Source: Saccharospirillum impatiens DSM 12546 (GTDB taxonomy: Bacteria > Pseudomonadota > Gammaproteobacteria > Pseudomonadales > Natronospirillaceae). From it: a DNA stretch of 64,000 bases. Position 1 is the first letter of the stretch; each line of letters begins with the position of its first letter. The notes beneath the pieces are model-generated. The model saw only the letters and a list, made by a program, of their open reading frames with translations, was not told where the DNA came from and ran no database searches. This document shows, piece after piece, positions 38,470-47,980 of this stretch. Made by a program: the position numbers and the translations under genes. The DNA lies in NCBI RefSeq assembly GCF_000423605.1, contig NZ_AUIH01000006.1, forward strand, positions 123,287 through 187,286. The letters are read 5' to 3'.

Positions 38470-39987
38470 TTAACGGTACCGCTTGCGTCCCCGGTACCAG
38501 CGTTCTTTGTCGGCATACATCCGTTCGTCGGCGAGTTTAAGCACCTCTTCCGGTGAAACCTGATCGGAGCTGGCGAGGCCGATGCTCATTTGGATCGGGG
38601 TTTCTATTTGAACCCCGTCATCGGTCGTCAGACTGATGGTTTTATCCTTCACCTGACGATCAACGCGCTGCATCAGCGCCGTAGCGCCTTTGTCATCCTC
38701 ACTGTGACAGAGAATCACAAACTCATCACCACCGTACCGGAATACCTGATCATGGTCGCGGCATATATCCTTGAGGGCATCGGCAACAAATCGAATCAGT
38801 TCGTCACCGGCGGCATGACCGTGTTGATCGTTAATCGTTTTAAGACCGATAAGATCGATCAAAATGACTGAAAAGTGATCGTCGGCATCGGCCTTCAAAC
38901 GATTCTGGGCTTCGGTCAGTTCCGCTTCGAGATGCCCGCGGTTATATATTCCGGTCAGTGCATCGCGTTCAGCAGCGGCTTTCAGCTCAAGTGACAGCAA
39001 CTTATTGGCAACCGCTGTACCCAGTTGTTTGATCAGCAACTGCAGCGCCTGTCGCTCTTCGTCCGGCAGAGTCGCCCCCTGTATCAGCAACAACCCCTGA
39101 AACCGGTCGAAGCGTTCCCGTAACGGAAACACGAAACTGCCTGTGTGCTGATCGGTCGTATTCAAAAAATAGCCCTGTGGCAAGTGCTCACGTACCCGTG
39201 CCAGTCGGCGCCTGAGTATGCTCTTCTGCTCATCGTCAAGATCCGGCGTGAAGGTGGCAAAGTACAGCTCATCGTGGACTTTCGGGTCTTTTAATACAAA
39301 ACCGAACGATTGATCCGGATACAGGCGTTGCAGAACACCAAGTGCGGCCTCCACCAGAGACTCGAAAGAATCAACCTGATCATTCAAGTCGCTCAGCTCC
39401 AGCATCGCGGTAAAAATAACGTTCTTTTGCTCGGCGTTCCTTTTGGTGCCCACCAACCGCGAGTTCTGTACATAAAACACCCAGGCGATGCTGAAAATAT
39501 AGAGTTGCAGTGACATCATTGTCAGCACATTAATACCCAGCGGTGCTTCAGGGGCCCAGGCTACCGTCGATACAAACGCCGCCCCAGCGATTCCCGTAAC
39601 GAAAAAACCGAGTGCGCCGGCACACTGACGCACGCCACCGGTCATGGTGTTGTTCAGGATTACTGCGGCAAGTAGCGTGAAAGATATCCAGCCTGAAAAG
39701 TTGATATGAGCACACCAGGCACCCAGGACCAGACCATCAAACATCATGGCGCGGCGTTCCACACTGACGGTTGCACGACGCCAGAAGTCAAACCAATACA
39801 CGAGATGGGGGTAGATCAGAAAATACAGGGCAGCAACGGGCAAGTTCCAGTGCGACCAGCCTCGCTCAAACGTCAACCAGACGATAGCGACAAAGATGGC
39901 ACCAAACCCCATAACTCGTGGGGTGTAGTTGACCCGTGTCAGCCTTGGCAGCTGATACCCGGGTGCTGAAGATACGGAAGTAGGCAG
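38470..39987 (-). CDS. MASE2-GGDEF diguanylate cyclase, probable CTG start
   Basis: Probable c-di-GMP synthase. The N-terminal MASE2 sensor domain (LPRLTRVNYTPRVMG, then IYPHLVYWFDFW and LNNTMTGG; five or six helices) is followed by a GAF-like segment (about 190-330) and a GGDEF domain. The active site RYGGDEF and the inhibitory RxxD (RDHD, five residues before) are intact. The first ATG in frame (39912) would cut into MASE2; no ATG, GTG or TTG lies between it and an upstream stop, but a CTG at 39987 has a perfect GGAGG 7 nt before it, giving 505 aa. The family call is firm; the start is an inference. Confidence 0.85.
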   Translation of the reverse strand: MPTSVSSAPGYQLPRLTRVNYTPRVMGFGAIFVAIVWLTFERGWSHWNLPVAALYFLIYPHLVYWFDFWRRATVSVERRAMMFDGLVLGAWCAHINFSGWISFTLLAAVILNNTMTGGVRQCAGALGFFVTGIAGAAFVSTVAWAPEAPLGINVLTMMSLQLYIFSIAWVFYVQNSRLVGTKRNAEQKNVIFTAMLELSDLNDQVDSFESLVEAALGVLQRLYPDQSFGFVLKDPKVHDELYFATFTPDLDDEQKSILRRRLARVREHLPQGYFLNTTDQHTGSFVFPLRERFDRFQGLLLIQGATLPDEERQALQLLIKQLGTAVANKLLSLELKAAAERDALTGIYNRGHLEAELTEAQNRLKADADDHFSVILIDLIGLKTINDQHGHAAGDELIRFVADALKDICRDHDQVFRYGGDEFVILCHSEDDKGATALMQRVDRQVKDKTISLTTDDGVQIETPIQMSIGLASSDQVSPEEVLKLADERMYADKERWYRGRKRYR

Positions 39988-40235
39988 AGTGTGACCTCCA
40001 GTGACGAATCGCTTTTAACTTTCCCTGCCAAAACACACCAGCCTTCGTGGCCCCGCAAAAAAAGCAACCCCGTGAAAACGCTTCGTTGCACCCTTGTCAG
40101 GGTCAGTCTGCGTTATACTGGTGACCTATACTGACACCTACAGTGTGGTCCATGCACCAGGCCGGGGCAAGCGAGCCACCCACTGATCACCTAAACCTCA
40201 CCAGGGAGCCTTTGTGCGCCAGACCTTCACCAGAC

Positions 40236-41474
40236 ATGACACCTGAACCGAGCCGTCAATTCAACCGGCCAGCCTCACGTTCAGCGCTGTCTTCGCCCGT
40301 TTTCCGGGATTATTTCATCGCAACCAGTTTCGCCACACTCGGGATCTGGATTGCCCGGTTTCTTATCGGCTGGAGTGTTTGGGAGTTAACACTGTCGCCC
40401 TTTTGGGTGGGTGTGACCAGCGCAATACTGCTCGCCCCGACCTTTCTGCTGTCACCGATTTTCGGTGTGATTTCAGATCGCATCGATCCACGCGGTGGGG
40501 TGGTCATCACGGCGCTGCTCAATACCCTGATCTGCGTCGCCATTGCGCTACTGTTTTTCCTGGATGCGATCAACCTGACCGCCCTGCTGTCATCGGCCCT
40601 GGCATTTGGCTGTGTCACCGCCGCACACCACCCGATGCGCCTGGCCCTGGTGCCCAAAATACTCAGTCGGCATCTGCTACCCAGTGGCATCGGTATGACC
40701 GCCATTGTCTTCAACGTGTCCCGGATCATCGGCCCGGCACTCGGTGCCGGCATCATCAGCATTGCCAACGTCGGCGTGGCCTTCGCTCTATCGGCCCTGT
40801 GTTTTTCCGGTACCCTGACGTTCCTGTTGCGAGTCCCCCGCATCGCCCCCGCAGCGCGGGATCGCAGCATCAGCCTGCTGAGTGATATGCTGGCTGGCTT
40901 TCGCTTTATACGCCAGGCGCCGCTGGTCAGGCTGGTATTGCTGATGACGTTGACCAATGGACTGGTAGGGCGCTCTGTACTCGAACTGTTACCCGCCATT
41001 TCCGGTGAACTGACCAGTGGCAGCGCGCAGAACCTGGCCATTCTAACCGGTGTCGCCGGCGCCGGATCCATTATCGGGGGCTTGATCGTATCGCGTCAGC
41101 GGGGTGACCTGTCCCGCATCAGCTGGCTGGTGTTACTGGGGTTGCTCATCAGCTCTGCCGCACTGTTGCCGTTGCTCAAGTTGAACAGTCTCGCCTGGCT
41201 CATTGGCATTATCAGCCTGTGCAGCCTGGCCATGACGGTTATTGGGACCGGGTGCCAGGCGCTGCTACAGATGATGATCGGTGATCAGTACCGCGGGCGC
41301 GTGATGAGCATCTGGACAGTGGTCAGCATGGGCAGCCCGGCCATCGGCGCACTGGTGATCGGCAGTTTGTCGGAGTGGTTTGGACTGGTACCGACCCTGG
41401 TGGGTCTGGCAGCCCTGGCACTCGCCTTCAGCCTGAACCTGACCCGGCAACGCAGACGGTTTGCAGACGTCTGA
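40236..41474 (+). CDS. MFS transporter (enterobactin-exporter/DHA3-like)
   Basis: 412 aa from the ATG at 40236, with 11-12 hydrophobic helices. The loop between helices 2 and 3 is GVISDRIDPRGG, matching the MFS motif A pattern, and the equivalent second-half loop GDQYRGRVMSIW is typical of the DHA3 drug/siderophore group. The substrate is unknown. The frame is open upstream to 40143 with other possible starts (ATG at 40152); none has a strong ribosome site. The 248 nt before it hold TATACT boxes near 40115 and 40129 but no convincing full promoter. Confidence 0.85.
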   Translation: MTPEPSRQFNRPASRSALSSPVFRDYFIATSFATLGIWIARFLIGWSVWELTLSPFWVGVTSAILLAPTFLLSPIFGVISDRIDPRGGVVITALLNTLICVAIALLFFLDAINLTALLSSALAFGCVTAAHHPMRLALVPKILSRHLLPSGIGMTAIVFNVSRIIGPALGAGIISIANVGVAFALSALCFSGTLTFLLRVPRIAPAARDRSISLLSDMLAGFRFIRQAPLVRLVLLMTLTNGLVGRSVLELLPAISGELTSGSAQNLAILTGVAGAGSIIGGLIVSRQRGDLSRISWLVLLGLLISSAALLPLLKLNSLAWLIGIISLCSLAMTVIGTGCQALLQMMIGDQYRGRVMSIWTVVSMGSPAIGALVIGSLSEWFGLVPTLVGLAALALAFSLNLTRQRRRFADV

Positions 41475-41479
41475 TCGAA

Positions 41480-41815
41480 TTATCGGGCACCCAACTGCCG
41501 CTCCAGGGAGCGTACTTGCTGACGCAGAGCCTGTATCTGCTCCAGCAAGTCCATCGCCACGGCGACACCCTGCCAGTCGAGATCCAGTTCACGTCTGAGT
41601 CTTACGGCCTGATGCAATGTTGGTACCGCTGCTACCTGAAATTGCCATCGCTCAGCCGTAACGGTTTGGGGCATAACCAGACCCAGCTCCACCAGTTCTA
41701 TTACCAGTGTCTGCTGCAGGCCACAGCGCTCACAAAGGTCGTTCAGACTCAACCAGACGTCTTCCTCAACCAATTGCTGCTCATCAATAACGACCGTTGG
41801 AATCTCAGTGTTCAT
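41480..41815 (-). CDS. cbpM: Chaperone modulator CbpM
   Basis: 111-aa MerR-like HTH protein that binds and inhibits the J-domain of CbpA. The sequence EDVWLSLNDLCERCGLQQTL (about 18-37) and the C-terminal helix MDLLEQIQALRQQVRSLERQ match the family. It follows cbpA with a 1-nt overlap, the usual arrangement. Confidence 0.92.
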   Translation of the reverse strand: MNTEIPTVVIDEQQLVEEDVWLSLNDLCERCGLQQTLVIELVELGLVMPQTVTAERWQFQVAAVPTLHQAVRLRRELDLDWQGVAVAMDLLEQIQALRQQVRSLERQLGAR

Positions 41816-42780
41816 TACCGTTTCTCCAGCGATTGCCTTGGATTAAAGGCCGTTTCCACTTCGGCCAGCTCCCGGTAGAGCGCCTCGGCCTTCGCCGAGT
41901 GATGGGCCGGCACAGTAACTTGTACCGTGACGATCAGGTCTCCGGTCGGGTTTCGGCCCAGACCGCGCCCTTTCAGGCGCAGTTTTTTCCCACTCACCGA
42001 GCCTTTGGGGATGGTCAGGTTGACCGAGCCAGTCAGCGTTGGTGCCTCGACCTTCGCGCCCAAAGCCGCTTCCCAGGGCGCAACCGGCAGGGTCAGCACG
42101 AGGTCCCGACCGTCGACGGCGAACAGCGGATGTGGTGCCAGTTCGATTTCCAGAAACAGATCACCGGCCGCACCCCCGCTGTGACCCGGCCCACCCTGTC
42201 CCGCCAAACGGATGCGTTGCCCGGTAACCACACCCGCCGGAATTTTTACATTCAATGTACGGGTTTTGTGGTGCATGCGCCCCCGTGCATCGGCGGCCGG
42301 AGTATCAAGCTTGAGCGTGCGCTGCACCCCTTGTACCGCCTCTTCCAGAAACAATGCCAGCCGATGATGCATGTCTTGCCCGCGATGACTGAACGAACGC
42401 CCCCAGTCACCACTGCCAGCCTGACGAAACCCAGCACCTGCCGGTTCGTCGCCCCCCATACCACCGCCAAATACCGATCGGAAAAACTCACTAAACTGCC
42501 GACTGGCTTCATCGTCGCTCATACTCGCACCAGAGCCCGCCGTTCGACGACCACCCCCGGCCGCGCGCAAAGCCCTGATCTGATCATACTCAGACCGTTT
42601 GGTGGCATCGCTGAGCACTTCGTAGGCCTCCCCCACTTCCTTGAACTGCGCCTCGGCATCCGTTTCCTTGCTGACATCCGGGTGGTACTTTCTCGCCAGT
42701 TTGCGATACGCCTGTTTGATCTCTGTCTGGGTTGCTTTGTCGGCGACACCCAGCACCTTGTAATAGTCTTTAAAGTCCAT
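41815..42780 (-). CDS. cbpA: DnaJ-class co-chaperone / curved DNA-binding protein CbpA
   Basis: 321 aa (E. coli 306). The J domain covers residues 1-70 with the HPD tripeptide in [10 protein letters not shown]; a Gly/Ser-rich linker (about 75-115) leads into two C-terminal client-binding domains with [19 protein letters not shown] and [19 protein letters not shown]. There is no zinc finger, which distinguishes it from DnaJ. Co-translated with cbpM. Confidence 0.94.
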   Translation of the reverse strand: MDFKDYYKVLGVADKATQTEIKQAYRKLARKYHPDVSKETDAEAQFKEVGEAYEVLSDATKRSEYDQIRALRAAGGGRRTAGSGASMSDDEASRQFSEFFRSVFGGGMGGDEPAGAGFRQAGSGDWGRSFSHRGQDMHHRLALFLEEAVQGVQRTLKLDTPAADARGRMHHKTRTLNVKIPAGVVTGQRIRLAGQGGPGHSGGAAGDLFLEIELAPHPLFAVDGRDLVLTLPVAPWEAALGAKVEAPTLTGSVNLTIPKGSVSGKKLRLKGRGLGRNPTGDLIVTVQVTVPAHHSAKAEALYRELAEVETAFNPRQSLEKR

Positions 42781-43051
42781 AACGCCAGTAACGCTCCTGA
42801 ATATTCAATCCGACCTGACTCCCGCACCGGGATTCAGGCTGTTGCTCCGCCCGCTGACATAAAGCAGGAACAATGATCATAGCTGTAAATCAACGATACC
42901 CTGCTCAGTAAAGTCACTGAACTCAAAAACAGCAATAGCGTGACCCAGCGCAAGCCGATTGCTCATTCAGGCCTGATAACGGCCCGGGACATTACCAATT
43001 ACCCGTTGGGGTGCTATGGTTTATTAAACGAGAGGGCAGGATGTTTCCGGC

Positions 43052-44092
43052 GTGCGATTGGGCAGTACACCCGAACAAATTGATCTGAAGCGTACACTGG
43101 TGTTGATGCGCTTTTTCGCCGTATCGGGCAATCTGATCATGGTCCCTTTTGCGTTGCTGGCTATCTGGCAAGGCATTTGGGTTCGATTCTGGATTCTGCT
43201 GCTGGTGATCTGCGTGATCACCACCCTGGTGACTTCAGCCCATGTACGACAGCAGGCCGGTGGAGAGCGGATCGCACTGGCCATTGTTATGTGTCTTTTT
43301 GCCCTCTACCTGACAATGTCCGGAGGGCAAGATGGCACCGGTGTCTATTTTTCCTTCACCCTGATCCCCATGATGATCGTTATCGCCGGTTGGCGAACTG
43401 GCCAGCTACTGGGAGGTTTTTATAGCCTGGTTGTGATCGCTGCCATCCTAATCGACCTGCCCGGAATGTACCCATACGATATCGATGCCCAGCCACGACT
43501 GATCGCCGCAACGCTGTTTATCGTATTGCTGAGCTTACTGATCGAATGGACACATGTGCAATCCTACCTGGCGATCAAACACACGGCCGACATGCACCGC
43601 AAGAACTCACTGACTGATCCGTTAACGGGACTGATGAATCGGCTTGGTCTCGAACGGCAATTGCTGAAGTGGAAGCAAAGCGATCAGCACGCCTGTGTCG
43701 CCCTGATCGACATTGACCACTTCAAAGCGGTCAACGACCGCTATGGTCACGATGTGGGAGACCGGGTGCTTACGACCTTTGCCAAAGTATTGCGCAATAA
43801 TCTCAAGGAAACCGACAGCGTCTGCCGCTGGGGCGGCGAGGAATTCGTCCTGGTGCTCATGGGCCTGTCAGAGACTGAGGCACGGCCAATCGTAGACGAA
43901 CTGCGCAAACTCGTTGCGGGTCGCCGGTTTCAGTTCGACGAAATCAACATTGACTTGCAATTCAGCGCCGGGCTGGCAGCTTTCAAGGGAGTATCTGAAT
44001 TCAAACGCGCATTGAAGCTCGCCGACCAGCGGGTGTACCAGGCCAAATCCAGCGGACGTAACCGGGTTGTCGCGGGCGACAATGGTGATTGA
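43052..44092 (+). CDS. Membrane GGDEF protein, probable diguanylate cyclase
   Basis: 346 aa. Six hydrophobic helices (about residues 15-175) form a membrane sensor that I do not assign to a named family; a C-terminal GGDEF domain starts at NSLTDPLTGLMNR (about 187-199) and has the active site RWGGEEFVLV. The position of the inhibitory RxxD reads KETD, so product inhibition through that site is doubtful. A GTG at 43052 is the likely start; an ATG at 43041 is in another frame. The 271 nt before it show nothing else clear. Confidence 0.88.
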   Translation: MRLGSTPEQIDLKRTLVLMRFFAVSGNLIMVPFALLAIWQGIWVRFWILLLVICVITTLVTSAHVRQQAGGERIALAIVMCLFALYLTMSGGQDGTGVYFSFTLIPMMIVIAGWRTGQLLGGFYSLVVIAAILIDLPGMYPYDIDAQPRLIAATLFIVLLSLLIEWTHVQSYLAIKHTADMHRKNSLTDPLTGLMNRLGLERQLLKWKQSDQHACVALIDIDHFKAVNDRYGHDVGDRVLTTFAKVLRNNLKETDSVCRWGGEEFVLVLMGLSETEARPIVDELRKLVAGRRFQFDEINIDLQFSAGLAAFKGVSEFKRALKLADQRVYQAKSSGRNRVVAGDNGD

Positions 44093-44111
44093 CCTTCGGT
44101 TGTACCGGCTC

Positions 44112-45440
44112 CTATAAAGCCAGTACCGAACGCTTCAGATGTTCATCCTGACCCGCTAAACCCATCAATTGAACACCCATAAACTGGCCCTGCAGGTCCA
44201 CTCCGGCAGGCACAGTTATCGCAGGGCTATCGAGCAGACTGGCCACCATGCTCAACCTGAGGCAGGCGGTATTGGCGGCCCGGTAGGCGTCATCGTCCAA
44301 AAGCAAGGGGCCCAATAGTGGCGCGATGCGAGCAACGGTGGGTGACAACAACACCGCCGAACCCAGCTGCTCAACCAACACCTGCTGCAAATAGCGCCTT
44401 TCCCGATAGAGCTGCACCACATCCGCCGGCGATCTGTGTTCGAACGCTAAAATCCGATCCCTGACGCGAGGGTCAAATCGCTCCGCCGGCAGGCTGGCCA
44501 ATAAATCGCGGTATTCAGCCAGTGCTTCAAAGCCACCCAGCCAGCCCAGCCGGGCCGTTAACTGATGGCATTGCTCGACAACCGGCACTGCCTTGCGCAC
44601 AACCCTAATCCCCTTGGACTCCAACCGATCGGCATAGGCGCGTGTCGCCGCTCTGACCGACTCTTCCAGACTTTCATCGTCTAATGCCTGTTCATCCAGC
44701 ACCACCGTCACCTGGTCAGTTACCAGCGCCTGGCGCTGTACCCCGGATTTGCCGCAGAAAACATCATCGACGGCCAGACAATCTTCCAGCGTCCGGGCGA
44801 TCACACCGGGTGTGTCCAGGCTACGACCCAGGGGAACGACGCCATGCGCCGGATGATGCCCGGTGGTTGGCCGATAAGATACCAAGCCATTAAAGGCCGC
44901 CGGTATGCGCAAAGAACCTGCCGTGTCTGTACCTGCGGCAACCGGTATCAACCCCTTGGCGACGGCGACAGCCGAACCACTGCTGGAACCACCCGGCACG
45001 CGCTGCTCTCCGTTACCGGGCGTCGCGTCCGGTGTACCGTAATGCGGATTCATGCCCAACCCTGAAAAAGCCAGCTCGGTGAGGTTGGTCTTGCCAACAC
45101 TGACCAAGCCGGCCTGCCCGGCACGCCTTACGACTTCGGCATCCCTCAGCGCAGGCTCGGTGAACACGCGTCCGCCAGCGGTTGTCACTTCCCCGGCCAC
45201 GTCGAACAAGTCTTTCCAGGCAATGGGTACACCATCCAACGGGCCCAGGCGACAATCATGATCTCGTCGCCAGGTCGACAGTTCCGCCTCACAAAGCGCG
45301 CGTTCACGCAGAACATTCAGATACACTTCAGGGAATTGTTCAGCCTGGCTGAGTGCCTGTTCGGCAAGATCGACCGGGCTCAATTCGCCTCGACCGATGG
45401 CTTGCCCCAGTTGCACGGCGGTTGGAAACTGATTGGACAT
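44112..45440 (-). CDS. Amidase signature family hydrolase
   Basis: 442-aa amidase. The Ser-cisSer-Lys triad is visible: Lys in PIAWKDLFDVAG (about 70-81), Ser in PGGSSSGSAVAVAKG (about 149-163) and the nucleophile region GTDTAGSLRIPAAF (about 170-183). The length and lack of partner subunits argue against GatA and for a stand-alone amidase of the allophanate/indoleacetamide-hydrolase type. Substrate unknown. It lies between two signalling genes without overlap. Confidence 0.9.
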   Translation of the reverse strand: MSNQFPTAVQLGQAIGRGELSPVDLAEQALSQAEQFPEVYLNVLRERALCEAELSTWRRDHDCRLGPLDGVPIAWKDLFDVAGEVTTAGGRVFTEPALRDAEVVRRAGQAGLVSVGKTNLTELAFSGLGMNPHYGTPDATPGNGEQRVPGGSSSGSAVAVAKGLIPVAAGTDTAGSLRIPAAFNGLVSYRPTTGHHPAHGVVPLGRSLDTPGVIARTLEDCLAVDDVFCGKSGVQRQALVTDQVTVVLDEQALDDESLEESVRAATRAYADRLESKGIRVVRKAVPVVEQCHQLTARLGWLGGFEALAEYRDLLASLPAERFDPRVRDRILAFEHRSPADVVQLYRERRYLQQVLVEQLGSAVLLSPTVARIAPLLGPLLLDDDAYRAANTACLRLSMVASLLDSPAITVPAGVDLQGQFMGVQLMGLAGQDEHLKRSVLAL

Positions 45441-45489
45441 GACAGGACTCCAGAGTCAGGAGACCGGGACACAGCGCCGGCGACTCCGG

Positions 45490-47001
45490 TCAGGGCGTTA
45501 GATTATTGAGTGACTGCTTGACCTTGTCGATGGCCTCCATAATGCGGTCACGATCATAATTACGGACTTTTTCAACGTCCATCGACAACGAAAATCCGTC
45601 CAGATCCACCTCAGTATAACTGTGGCGTGCGCCCAGTTCCTTGCGAAAATCGACGACCTGGTAAACCGGTACAGGACGGGAAAACCCCTTGGCGTTGATA
45701 CGGCCTTTTTCCCGACACAAAATAGTGTCTTTAATCAGTGCATAGGTTTCATAGGAGACCAGAATCTCACCCGGTTCAGCAGACGATTCCAGTCTCGATG
45801 CCAGGTTAACCTCTTTACCAAGAATGGTGTAATCCATGCGGGTTTCGGCCCCAAAGTTTCCGACCGTGCAATAGCCACTGTTAATGCCCATACGAATTTC
45901 CAGCGGATGCTGAATGCCCTGCGCACGCCAGCGTTGCCGCAATATGCGCATCAGCTTGCGCATTTCGATCGCCATGGATACACAGGCCAGCGCATCTTTG
46001 CGCACACCCTTGGATTCAGGATCGCCAAAAAAAACCATAATGGCGTCGCCAATGAACTTGTCGATGGTGCCGCCGTACTTCATCACGACCCGACTCATCT
46101 CGGTCAGGTAGGTGTTGATCAGCTCAGTCAGGGCCTCGGCTTCCATCATTTCCGAAATCTCGGAAAACCCTTTAATATCAGAAAAAAACACCACCAGCCG
46201 TTTACGCTGGGTTTCCAGCTTCACATCCCGCTTGCCCCGGAAAATCGTCTCCCAGACCTGTGGCGACAAATACTTGGATAGTTTCTGCGACAAACCGCGA
46301 TATTGCTGACTCTGGCGCTGCAGCTCCTGCCTGGTCATCTTCAGATAGCGCGCTTGCTGGGCGGTATAGTAAGCATTCACACTGACATGCAGTCCCGCAC
46401 CGAAAGCCGCAATGACATTGGTCAGCACTGTGGTTTCGGTGAACATGGGCTGGGGTTCGATAAAGTACATAACGCCTGCGCCTAGCGCGACGAACAGCAG
46501 GCAAAGAACGTAAGACGACGTTCGGCCAACACAGATAAAACTGGCATTGGCCATGATCAGCAAGAGCATGGTGGGAACCAGTGGCGACCCCATGGCAACC
46601 AGGATGGCGCCTATAAAAAAGGCGTCAAACAGCATCAGCGTATACCCAACCTGTTTCGGGTAGCGCCGACGCATGGGCAGGCTCATGAAACGAACCAGGG
46701 TTGGGTAAAGCAGACAGAATGCAACGATGATCGAAAACTGGTTGGAAATCTGGCCAGCGTACAGAATGCTAACCAGCGTACCCGCGAGAGTCAGATAAAT
46801 CAGCGAGCGAGAATTGAATTCGGCTGAAATGGGTAGGACCGTAAAATCATCAGTCAGTTCGATGTCAGCAACTGACTGGGCGGCAGCTCCCCTGACTGGC
46901 ACTTTGTCTTTCGGGTCTGTTGCCCGGCGACCACGAACTGAGGCCGACGGCTTGGATTTGCCATTCTTATTATTGTCAGTGGCCATGTGCCGTTTTTGCA
47001 T
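45490..47001 (-). CDS. MASE2 class III adenylate/guanylate cyclase
   Basis: 503 aa. A basic 45-residue N-terminus precedes a six-helix MASE2-like membrane domain (LLYPTLVRFMSLPMRR, then MLFDAFFIGAILVAMGSPLVP, about 85-230), and a class III cyclase domain follows. Metal-binding Asp residues are in FFSDIKGFSEISE (about 275) and IGDAIMVFFGD, and the C-terminal VNLASRLESSA segment is typical. Its architecture matches Pseudomonas CyaB, which makes cAMP; nucleotide choice cannot be proven by eye. A second Met at 46986 is an alternative start. Confidence 0.88.
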   Translation of the reverse strand: MQKRHMATDNNKNGKSKPSASVRGRRATDPKDKVPVRGAAAQSVADIELTDDFTVLPISAEFNSRSLIYLTLAGTLVSILYAGQISNQFSIIVAFCLLYPTLVRFMSLPMRRRYPKQVGYTLMLFDAFFIGAILVAMGSPLVPTMLLLIMANASFICVGRTSSYVLCLLFVALGAGVMYFIEPQPMFTETTVLTNVIAAFGAGLHVSVNAYYTAQQARYLKMTRQELQRQSQQYRGLSQKLSKYLSPQVWETIFRGKRDVKLETQRKRLVVFFSDIKGFSEISEMMEAEALTELINTYLTEMSRVVMKYGGTIDKFIGDAIMVFFGDPESKGVRKDALACVSMAIEMRKLMRILRQRWRAQGIQHPLEIRMGINSGYCTVGNFGAETRMDYTILGKEVNLASRLESSAEPGEILVSYETYALIKDTILCREKGRINAKGFSRPVPVYQVVDFRKELGARHSYTEVDLDGFSLSMDVEKVRNYDRDRIMEAIDKVKQSLNNLTP

Positions 47002-47093
47002 CCAGTAGCTAGCCCAGTGCGCGTGAGGGCTTATGTTAAACGAATCAGACCGGTACGATAACCGAAAATGTGCGTTAAATCACTGAGTGGACC

Positions 47094-47687
47094 ATGACCA
47101 AACCCCCTGAATCGACAGTTCCGGCACACCCAACGCTCGCCCTGCTTCAACAGCGGGTTTCCCATCCGCGACTGAACGACCCCGGCCCCACCCAGCCTCA
47201 ACTGGCCGAGCTGTACGCAGCTGCCCTGCGGGCGCCGGACCATGCCTGGCTGCGTCCCTGGCGTTTTATTGAAGTCAGCGGTGATGACCGCGCTCGACTG
47301 GGTGAGTGGATGGCCAGCAGTGCCTTGAGCGACGACCCTGAAATCCCGGACAAAAAGCGCCAAAAGCTGCTCAATAGCCCGATGCGGGCGCCGCTGGTAC
47401 TGATTGCCTGGGCGAAGATAACCAAGCACCCCAAAGTACCGGCCATCGAGCAGGTACTCGCCACCGGAGCCGCCGTTACCAATCTGATAAACGCCGCCCA
47501 TGCGCTGGGCATCGGCGCTGTATGGCGCACCGGCGCACCGGCCTACAGCCCGGCACTAAAACAAGCTCTGGGCATGGCGGAACAGGACCACCTCGTCGGC
47601 TTTATCTACCTTGGCACTCCGGCGGGTGAAGACAAACCGATACCCGACCTCAACCCAGCCGATTATGTCAGCCAACTACCGGAGTAA
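47094..47687 (+). CDS. ydjA: Nitroreductase family protein, YdjA-like
   Basis: 197-aa FMN-dependent oxidoreductase. The family segments are ALRAPDHAWLRPWRFIEV (about 45-62, with the FMN-binding region), KHPKVPAIEQVLATGAAVTN, and DHLVGFIYLGTP near the C-terminus. YdjA is a minimal nitroreductase without a known physiological substrate. The gene is followed by two hairpins (47706-47725 and 47750-47782) before the tRNA gene. Confidence 0.9.
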   Translation: MTKPPESTVPAHPTLALLQQRVSHPRLNDPGPTQPQLAELYAAALRAPDHAWLRPWRFIEVSGDDRARLGEWMASSALSDDPEIPDKKRQKLLNSPMRAPLVLIAWAKITKHPKVPAIEQVLATGAAVTNLINAAHALGIGAVWRTGAPAYSPALKQALGMAEQDHLVGFIYLGTPAGEDKPIPDLNPADYVSQLPE

Positions 47688-47749
47688 ATGGCCCCCACGC
47701 GTCTGCGTAGCGAACGTGCGCTACGTTGCCTGGCTGATATTGCCTAACT

Positions 47750-47782
47750 GGTTGTTTTGCCTCAATAACTTGCAAAACAACC
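47750..47782. other. Perfect 11-bp hairpin upstream of tRNA-Ser
   Basis: GGTTGTTTTGC (47750-47760) pairs perfectly with GCAAAACAACC (47772-47782), loop 11 nt. It overlaps the -35 box of the tRNA promoter and follows another stem CGTAGCG / CGCTACG (47706-47725). No T-run is present. Confidence 0.5.
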
Positions 47783-47796
47783 CGTCATCCTATAAC
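47770..47796 (+). promoter_or_regulatory. Candidate promoter of tRNA-Ser
   Basis: TTGCAA (47770-47775), a 15-bp spacer and TATAAC (47791-47796), followed by a GC-rich discriminator, 42 nt before the tRNA. The spacer is slightly short. Confidence 0.45.
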
Positions 47797-47837
47797 CTTC
47801 GCCGCCGTTGTTTGCCACTGCGCAAACGACCTGTTTT

Positions 47838-47925
47838 GGTGAGGTGGCCGAGTGGCTGAAGGCGCACGCCTGGAAAGTGTGTATACGGAAACGTATCGAG
47901 GGTTCGAATCCCTCTCTCACCGCCA
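47838..47925 (+). tRNA. serW: tRNA-Ser (anticodon GGA)
   Basis: 88 nt, nearly identical in form to E. coli tRNA-Ser(GGA). The acceptor stem is GGTGAGG with its 3' partner before the encoded CGCCA end; the anticodon loop reads CTGGAAA, and a long variable arm (GTATACGGAAACGTAT) identifies serine. The T-arm is GAGGGTTCGAATCCCTC. A perfect 22-bp hairpin begins at its 3' terminal A. Confidence 0.97.
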
Positions 47926-47980
47926 GATACCACAAAAAAGCCCCCGCTCCGCAAGGATCGGGGGCTTTTTTGTGGTATCT
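47925..47980 (+). terminator. Long perfect hairpin terminator of tRNA-Ser
   Basis: A 22-bp arm (47925-47946; core AAAAAAGCCCCCG) pairs perfectly with 47959-47980 (core CGGGGGCTTTTTT), loop 12 nt. The A-run and T-run on the two arms would allow termination in both directions, but no opposing gene ends here on the near side. Confidence 0.88.

Noticed and set aside
41797..42876. Open frame of 359 codons on the plus strand
   Set aside because: Antisense to cbpA; composition rich in Arg/Pro/Thr with no recognisable domain.
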